A stretch of DNA of 7,242 nucleotides from Palsa-739 sp036512155 (GTDB taxonomy: Bacteria > Actinomycetota > Thermoleophilia > Gaiellales > Gaiellaceae): assembly GCA_036512155.1 (NCBI GenBank), contig DATCBD010000053.1, positions 1 through 7,242 on the forward strand. Direction: 5' to 3'. Shown piece by piece: positions 3,557-7,242 of the stretch. The notes below the pieces were generated by a model. It saw nothing but the letters and a program-made list of their open reading frames with translations, did not search any database and was not told the origin of the DNA. A program made the position numbers and the translations under genes. Each line of letters begins with the position of its first letter. The first letter of the stretch is position 1.

Positions 3557-5623
3557 CCGACGCTGACGATCGAGGTGATCGGCAAGGGCAAGGTCACGGG
3601 GACCGGGATCAACTGCGGCGTCGGAAGCCTCACCTGCTATGCGGCGTACGCTGCAGATCCGACCCCGGTCACCCTGACGGAGACGCCGAGCGCCGGCTGG
3701 ACGTTCCAAGGCTGGGAGGACAGCGGAGCCCCGTGCGCCGCGGCGGTGACCTGCCCGGCGAGCGTGACCGGCAACGAGACGGTCACGGCCGTCTTCGCGA
3801 GCACTGCTCCAACTGTGCAAACGGCGACGTACGGGGTATCGCTCGCCGGGAACGGCACTGTCGCCAATGGTTCGACGGCCAATCCAATCGACTGTGCGAA
3901 GGGTGCCGCGCCCGCGACGGAGTGCAGCCTGACCGTTGTCCAGGGCTCGACGCTGACGGTCGCCCCGCAGCCCGACCCGAACTGGTTCTTCTCCCGGTGG
4001 GACGGGTCGTGCGCAGGCACCGGGCCGAGCTGCGCTGCCTACGTCACTGCAAACACCTACGTCGGCGCCAGCTTCGTCGCGAACGCGTCGCAGACGCTCA
4101 CTGTGCAGGTGAGTGGCAACGGGAGCGTCAACGGCGGTGGCATCTCGTGCGGCCAAGGCTCGACGTGCGACGCTCAAGAGCCCCCGAACGCGAGCGTGAC
4201 GCTGACGGCGACGCCGGCGGACGGCTACGGCCTCACCGGTTGGAGCGGCGACTGCACGGGCGCGCAGCTGACGTGCGCCGTCCAGATGGACGACGTCCGC
4301 TCGGTGACGGCGACGTTCGCCGCGCTCGTGCAGCTCACAGTGACCGTCACTGGGAACGGCACGGTGTCGGGTGGTGGCATCACCTGCGGGCCGGGGCTCC
4401 AGACGTGCACGGGCTCGGAGCTCCCGAACACGAGCGTCGCGCTCACCGCCACCCCGAGCACCGGCGCCAGCGTGTTCTGGTCGGGGTGCTCGACCTCGTC
4501 CGGCCCGAACTGCACCGCATTCATCGGGACGTCCGCGGTTTCGGTGACCGCCACCTTCACCGGCGGGACGCCGCCGCCCGTGGCGACAGACTCGCTGAGC
4601 GTCACGGTCCATGGAGACGGCGCGGTCACGAGCACGGCGGGAGCTGCCTCCATCTACTGCACCTCTGCCGGCGGCAGCGAATGCAACGCCAACGTCACCG
4701 CAGGCACCTCGCTCACGCTCACTGCTGTGCCCGCATCCGGCACGGCGGGTGACTTCTTAGGCTGGACCGGCGACTGTTTATCCTTCACGTCGACGACGTG
4801 CACCCTGACGATGAACAGTTCGAAGACCGTTGGGGCGACCTTCGCGGGTGGCAGCACGACGTATCAGCTCAGCGCGCAGGTGATCGGAGATGGGTCGATC
4901 TCGGGCGCCGGCCTTAGGTGCACTGCGAGCGGCGGATCGACCTGCACTGGTCCACAGCCGGCGAGCGCGAGCGTGACGATCACGGCGAGTCCCTCCTTCG
5001 GGGCGACGTTCACCGGCTGGAGCGGCGCGTGCTCGGGAACGACGGCCACTTGCACGATCTCGATGACGACGACGAAGACCGTCACCGCCACCTTCGCCAG
5101 CGCCTCGGCGACGAACGAACGGCTCTCGCTCACCGTCTCCGGCGCAGGCACGGTGACTGCAGCGGGTCTTGACTGCGCGGGCACCGGCAGGGCGAAGGCG
5201 TGCTCCCATGACTATCCGCGCGGGTCGCTCGTGACGCTCTCAGCGTTGGCCGCCAAGGGCTCGGTCTTCGCAGGCTGGAGCGAAGCCTGCTCGGGCCGAA
5301 AGGGGACCTGCGTCGTGACGATGACCGCGGCGAAGACCGTCAGGGCGAGGTTCTATCCGCTACTTCAGGGAAGGAAGCCGCCGATCATCACCAGGGTTGC
5401 CGCCGGCCGTCGCATCACGCTCTCGTTCACAGCGCACGAAGGCGGCACGTTGAAGGTCGTCGAGGAACGGTCGGCGAAGCGGTTCGCCGTGCAGCGCCTC
5501 GACGTTCGCGCCGGCGCGCGAAAGATCGTGATCACCGTTGCCCGGCCCGGCCGCTACGTCTTCACGGCGACGCTTACCGGCAAGCTCGGCGTGTCCGTGC
5601 TCCGCTGGGCGCTGTCCGTCTAG
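3485..5623 (+). CDS. Secreted protein with seven four-cysteine InlB-B-type repeats and a basic C-terminal beta domain
   Basis: 712 residues from the ATG at 3485, chosen because it follows AGGTGGG (3471-3477) with 7-base spacing and begins a signal peptide: MRVFLLAAAIALVAGGSVARA, cleavage probably near residues 21-24. An in-frame GTG at 3473 is a weaker alternative. Residues 26-624 are seven repeats of about 80 residues resembling the divergent InlB B-repeat family: strand with GxGxV, two Cys, TLTAxP, a GWSG-like aromatic turn, two more Cys, then TVTATF. The C-terminal part (about 630-712) is rich in Arg/Lys (17 basic against 4 acidic by count) and strands (ITLSFTAHEGGTLKV, KIVITVARPGRYVFTAT), like Ig-like terminal domains of other actinobacterial secreted proteins. 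There is no LPxTG motif, C-terminal membrane helix or enzyme motif, so it is probably exported and held by wall interaction or released. It most likely serves adhesion or surface structure. The specific function is unknown. Confidence 0.85.
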   Translation: MRVFLLAAAIALVAGGSVARAAAPPTLTIEVIGKGKVTGTGINCGVGSLTCYAAYAADPTPVTLTETPSAGWTFQGWEDSGAPCAAAVTCPASVTGNETVTAVFASTAPTVQTATYGVSLAGNGTVANGSTANPIDCAKGAAPATECSLTVVQGSTLTVAPQPDPNWFFSRWDGSCAGTGPSCAAYVTANTYVGASFVANASQTLTVQVSGNGSVNGGGISCGQGSTCDAQEPPNASVTLTATPADGYGLTGWSGDCTGAQLTCAVQMDDVRSVTATFAALVQLTVTVTGNGTVSGGGITCGPGLQTCTGSELPNTSVALTATPSTGASVFWSGCSTSSGPNCTAFIGTSAVSVTATFTGGTPPPVATDSLSVTVHGDGAVTSTAGAASIYCTSAGGSECNANVTAGTSLTLTAVPASGTAGDFLGWTGDCLSFTSTTCTLTMNSSKTVGATFAGGSTTYQLSAQVIGDGSISGAGLRCTASGGSTCTGPQPASASVTITASPSFGATFTGWSGACSGTTATCTISMTTTKTVTATFASASATNERLSLTVSGAGTVTAAGLDCAGTGRAKACSHDYPRGSLVTLSALAAKGSVFAGWSEACSGRKGTCVVTMTAAKTVRARFYPLLQGRKPPIITRVAAGRRITLSFTAHEGGTLKVVEERSAKRFAVQRLDVRAGARKIVITVARPGRYVFTATLTGKLGVSVLRWALSV
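3560..5356 (+). repeat. Seven tandem protein repeats, InlB-B-like, four Cys each
   Basis: Repeats lie at about 3560-3802, 3827-4084, 4094-4324, 4331-4564, 4592-4849, 4865-5104 and 5120-5356. Each has exactly four cysteines (28 in all), placed as one pair after the first strand and one pair flanking the segment after the GW turn: for example residues 222/228 and 257/264 in repeat 3, and 479/487 and 516/523 in repeat 6. Repeats 3, 4 and 6 are closest to the consensus; repeat 2 is the most divergent (WFFSRWDGSC). The copies differ widely at the DNA level, so this is an old expansion rather than recent slippage. Linkers are rich in Thr, Ser, Ala and Gly. Confidence 0.85.
5620..5623. other. Interlocked convergent stop codons in a CTAG palindrome
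   Basis: The plus-strand gene ends in TAG at 5621-5623. The minus-strand proB ends in TAG read from 5622 down to 5620. The two coding regions overlap tail to tail by 4 bases, leaving no intergenic space and no room for an independent terminator between them. Confidence 0.9.
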
Positions 5624-6633
5624 TAGAGGACCAGCCGGTCGCGGTGCACGGCCTCGACGCCGCGTGGCCGGCCGCGCAGCTCCGCGGCGCCCGCGCCGGC
5701 AATGCCCTTGCCGAGCGCGGTTCCGTCGGTTGAGATGAGCTCGACCGCGTCGCCCTCGTCGAACTCGCCTTCGCACGCGACCACGCCGACGGCGAGGAGG
5801 CTGCGGCCGCCCGTGAGGATCGCGTCGCGGGCTCCGTCGTCCAGCACGAGCTTCCCGGCCGTCGGCTTCGCATGCCGCAGCCACAGCTTGAACGCGCTCG
5901 CCTGCCGCGACGCGGCCGCGAATGCAGTTCCGCGCGCTTCGCCCTCCGCGATCGCGCGCACGACGCCTGGGCCGCGCCCCGATGCGATCACCGTGGGGAT
6001 GCCTGCTGCTGCTGCGAGGCGCGCTGCGGTCACCTTGCTCGCCATGCCGCCGCGGCCGAGCGCGCTGCCCGGGCCGAGTGAAGCGTCGTCGACGGCGTCG
6101 CCGCTCGTGAGCAGCTCCGCGCTCGCGCTGTAGACGCCGTCCACCTCCGTGAGCAGCACAAGCAGCCGTGCGCCGAGCAAGACCGCCACCTGTGCGGCGA
6201 GCGCGTCGTTGTCGCCGAACGTGATCTCGTCGGTCGCCGTCGCGTCGTTCTCGTTCACGACCGGGACTGCACCGAGCTTCAGGAGCGCGTTGAGCGCATT
6301 GCGAACGTTCAGGTATGTCGCGCGCTCGGCGAGGTCGCCGGCTGAGAGAAGGATCTGCGCGACGCGCAGTCCGTGCTTGCGGAACGCGGCCTCCCATGCG
6401 AGCTGCAGTCGCACCTGACCGGCCGCTGACGCCGCCTGGAGCTGCGGCGTCGAGCGCGGTCGCTGCGCCATGCCGAGCAGCGGAAGGCCGAGAGCGATCG
6501 CGCCGGACGAGACGATGCACACCGGCTCGGAGATCTCGGCTACGTCGGCCGCGCGTGCTGCGAGAACGGAGCGACGGATGCGGCCCGCGCCGTCGGTGAC
6601 GAGCGACGAGCCGAGCTTGACGACGACGGTCAC
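5620..6633 (-). CDS. proB: Glutamate 5-kinase (gamma-glutamyl kinase) with C-terminal PUA domain
   Basis: 337 residues (E. coli ProB is 367). It phosphorylates L-glutamate with ATP to gamma-glutamyl phosphate, the first and usually proline-inhibited step of proline synthesis, in the cytoplasm. Amino-acid-kinase motifs are VVKLGSS (4-10, ATP-binding Lys6), VSSGAIALG (41-49), YLNVRNAL (107-114), NENDATATDEITFGDND (127-143), LLTEVDGVY (160-168) and GRGGMASK (193-200, Lys200). Residues about 258-335 form a PUA domain (KLVLDDGARDAILTGGRSLL, then GDAVELI and RGVEAVHRDRLVLY). The segment between VDGVY and GRGGM is about 10 residues shorter than in E. coli and lacks the DPR motif. The GTG at 6633 overlaps the proA TGA (GTGA) and lacks its own clear Shine-Dalgarno; it is chosen because MTVVVKLGSS begins directly at the first strand. 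Confidence 0.94.
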   Translation of the reverse strand: MTVVVKLGSSLVTDGAGRIRRSVLAARAADVAEISEPVCIVSSGAIALGLPLLGMAQRPRSTPQLQAASAAGQVRLQLAWEAAFRKHGLRVAQILLSAGDLAERATYLNVRNALNALLKLGAVPVVNENDATATDEITFGDNDALAAQVAVLLGARLLVLLTEVDGVYSASAELLTSGDAVDDASLGPGSALGRGGMASKVTAARLAAAAGIPTVIASGRGPGVVRAIAEGEARGTAFAAASRQASAFKLWLRHAKPTAGKLVLDDGARDAILTGGRSLLAVGVVACEGEFDEGDAVELISTDGTALGKGIAGAGAAELRGRPRGVEAVHRDRLVLY

Positions 6634-7242
6634 CGGTGCTGAGTGCCGTCGCCGACGACGCGGTACTGGCGCAGGCAGAGGTCGCGGTACGTCACCGGCC
6701 CGCGCGGGCCGGGAAAGCGGTCGACGCTGATCCCCGTCTCCGGCGTGCCGAGGAGCTCGAAGCCGTCGGCGAAGCGCGTTGGCGCGTTCCAGAACGCAGC
6801 CGTGCCGCGATAGCCGTCGAGGAAGCGCTCGGCTGCGTCGCCGTCCTCGGTCACGATCGCGGCGGCGAGGCCGGACGCCTCCTCGTTCGCGGCTCGGAGT
6901 GCCTCGTCTACGCCGCTCACCCTGCGGAGCGTGATGGTCTTCACGCGCCCGGGCTCCGACGCCCATTCGCGTTCCGGCGGCAGCGCGTCCTCGACGGCGA
7001 TCCCGAGCTCGGCGCAGACGGCGGCGATCGCGTCCCCGAGCTCTGCCGTGTCGGCGAGGGCGAGGTTGAGCCGGTTGCAGACGCCGAGCCGGTCGAGGCT
7101 CGCGCGCACGAGCTGCTCGAGCTTCGCCGGGTCGGCTGCGGCGTGCGCGTATAGGACGCCTCCTCCTTCCGCGTTCGCGAGCGCACGCACCCCGTGCTCC
7201 GCCGCGCGGCGTGCGAGCGCAGCGGTCGAAGCGCCGCTGCCG
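6630..7242 (-). CDS. proA: Glutamate-5-semialdehyde dehydrogenase (gamma-glutamyl phosphate reductase), C-terminal half, divergent
   Basis: The frame is open to the window edge; the last 203 residues are visible, about half of a typical ProA. The enzyme reduces gamma-glutamyl phosphate with NADPH to glutamate 5-semialdehyde, which cyclises toward proline. Evidence is the catalytic cysteine in GVCN (Cys at 7077-7079, visible residue 55), and the well-matched C-terminal stretch: AAIVTEDGDAAERFL, AFWNAPTRFADG, a GISVDRFPGPRGPVTY segment and the final QYRVVGDGTQ. Elsewhere it departs from the family: KTQRPxVCNA is here ASLDRLGVCNR, and the normally conserved CHVYVD segment is VLYAHA. It precedes proB in the transcript with a 4-base overlap, supporting the assignment and coupled expression. 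An aldehyde dehydrogenase relative with another substrate is possible but less likely beside proB. Confidence 0.86.
   Translation of the reverse strand, partial: GSGASTAALARRAAEHGVRALANAEGGGVLYAHAAADPAKLEQLVRASLDRLGVCNRLNLALADTAELGDAIAAVCAELGIAVEDALPPEREWASEPGRVKTITLRRVSGVDEALRAANEEASGLAAAIVTEDGDAAERFLDGYRGTAAFWNAPTRFADGFELLGTPETGISVDRFPGPRGPVTYRDLCLRQYRVVGDGTQHR

Noticed and set aside
3221..4612. 463-residue minus-strand open frame opposite the ANTAR end and the secreted protein
   Set aside because: Arg-rich translation with no motifs, lying opposite two well-supported genes.
4757..4780. bldA-type developmental control through TTA codons
   Set aside because: That mechanism is established in Streptomyces. 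Nothing here shows that this organism restricts its TTA-reading tRNA.
3560..5356. Recent tandem DNA duplication or slippage array
   Set aside because: The repeats are clear in protein but diverged in DNA and differ in length, so they are old and not a hypervariable array.
5560..5700. Rho-independent terminators at the convergent junction
   Set aside because: GC-rich self-complementary stretches exist near 5665-5700, but they lie within proB and no U-tract follows on either strand.

Overview
The window is GC-rich (about 70% by eye), densely packed chromosomal DNA. It looks actinobacterial, and my best guess is the Thermoleophilia (Gaiella or Solirubrobacter-like lineages). That guess rests on codon bias, GTG starts, an ANTAR response regulator and the style of the secreted protein's C-terminal domain; no marker gene proves it. 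There is no sign of phage, insertion sequence, CRISPR or RNA genes, and no gene-free stretch longer than 60 bases.

Plus strand, 1-2299: three genes coupled by 4-base stop/start overlaps. They are the C-terminal part of a precorrin-2 dehydrogenase/sirohydrochlorin ferrochelatase (cut by the window start), the SUMT enzyme CobA, and a fold-type I aminotransferase of the AlaC type. The first two make precorrin-2 from uroporphyrinogen III and turn it into siroheme; they lie in the same order as the two halves of the fused E. coli CysG.

Plus strand, 2300-3428: a 59-base gap whose RNA can fold over a strong Shine-Dalgarno sequence. It is followed by two overlapping response regulators with receiver domains about two thirds identical. 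The second is a PdtaR-like receiver-ANTAR protein, expected to act on RNA. The first has no ANTAR domain and ends in an unrecognised tail of about 45 residues.

Plus strand, 3485-5623: a 712-residue exported protein made of seven divergent InlB-B-type repeats, each with four cysteines, followed by a basic beta-rich C-terminal domain.

Minus strand, 7242-5620: proA (partial, cut by the window end) and proB, overlapping by 4 bases, which carry out the first two steps of proline synthesis from glutamate. Their order is proA then proB, the reverse of the common proBA. The proB stop and the secreted-protein stop interlock in one CTAG palindrome.

Most of the window is ordinary housekeeping DNA. The items most worth a second look are the tandem regulator pair with its RNA leader, the cysteine-patterned secreted repeat protein, and the divergent ProA.
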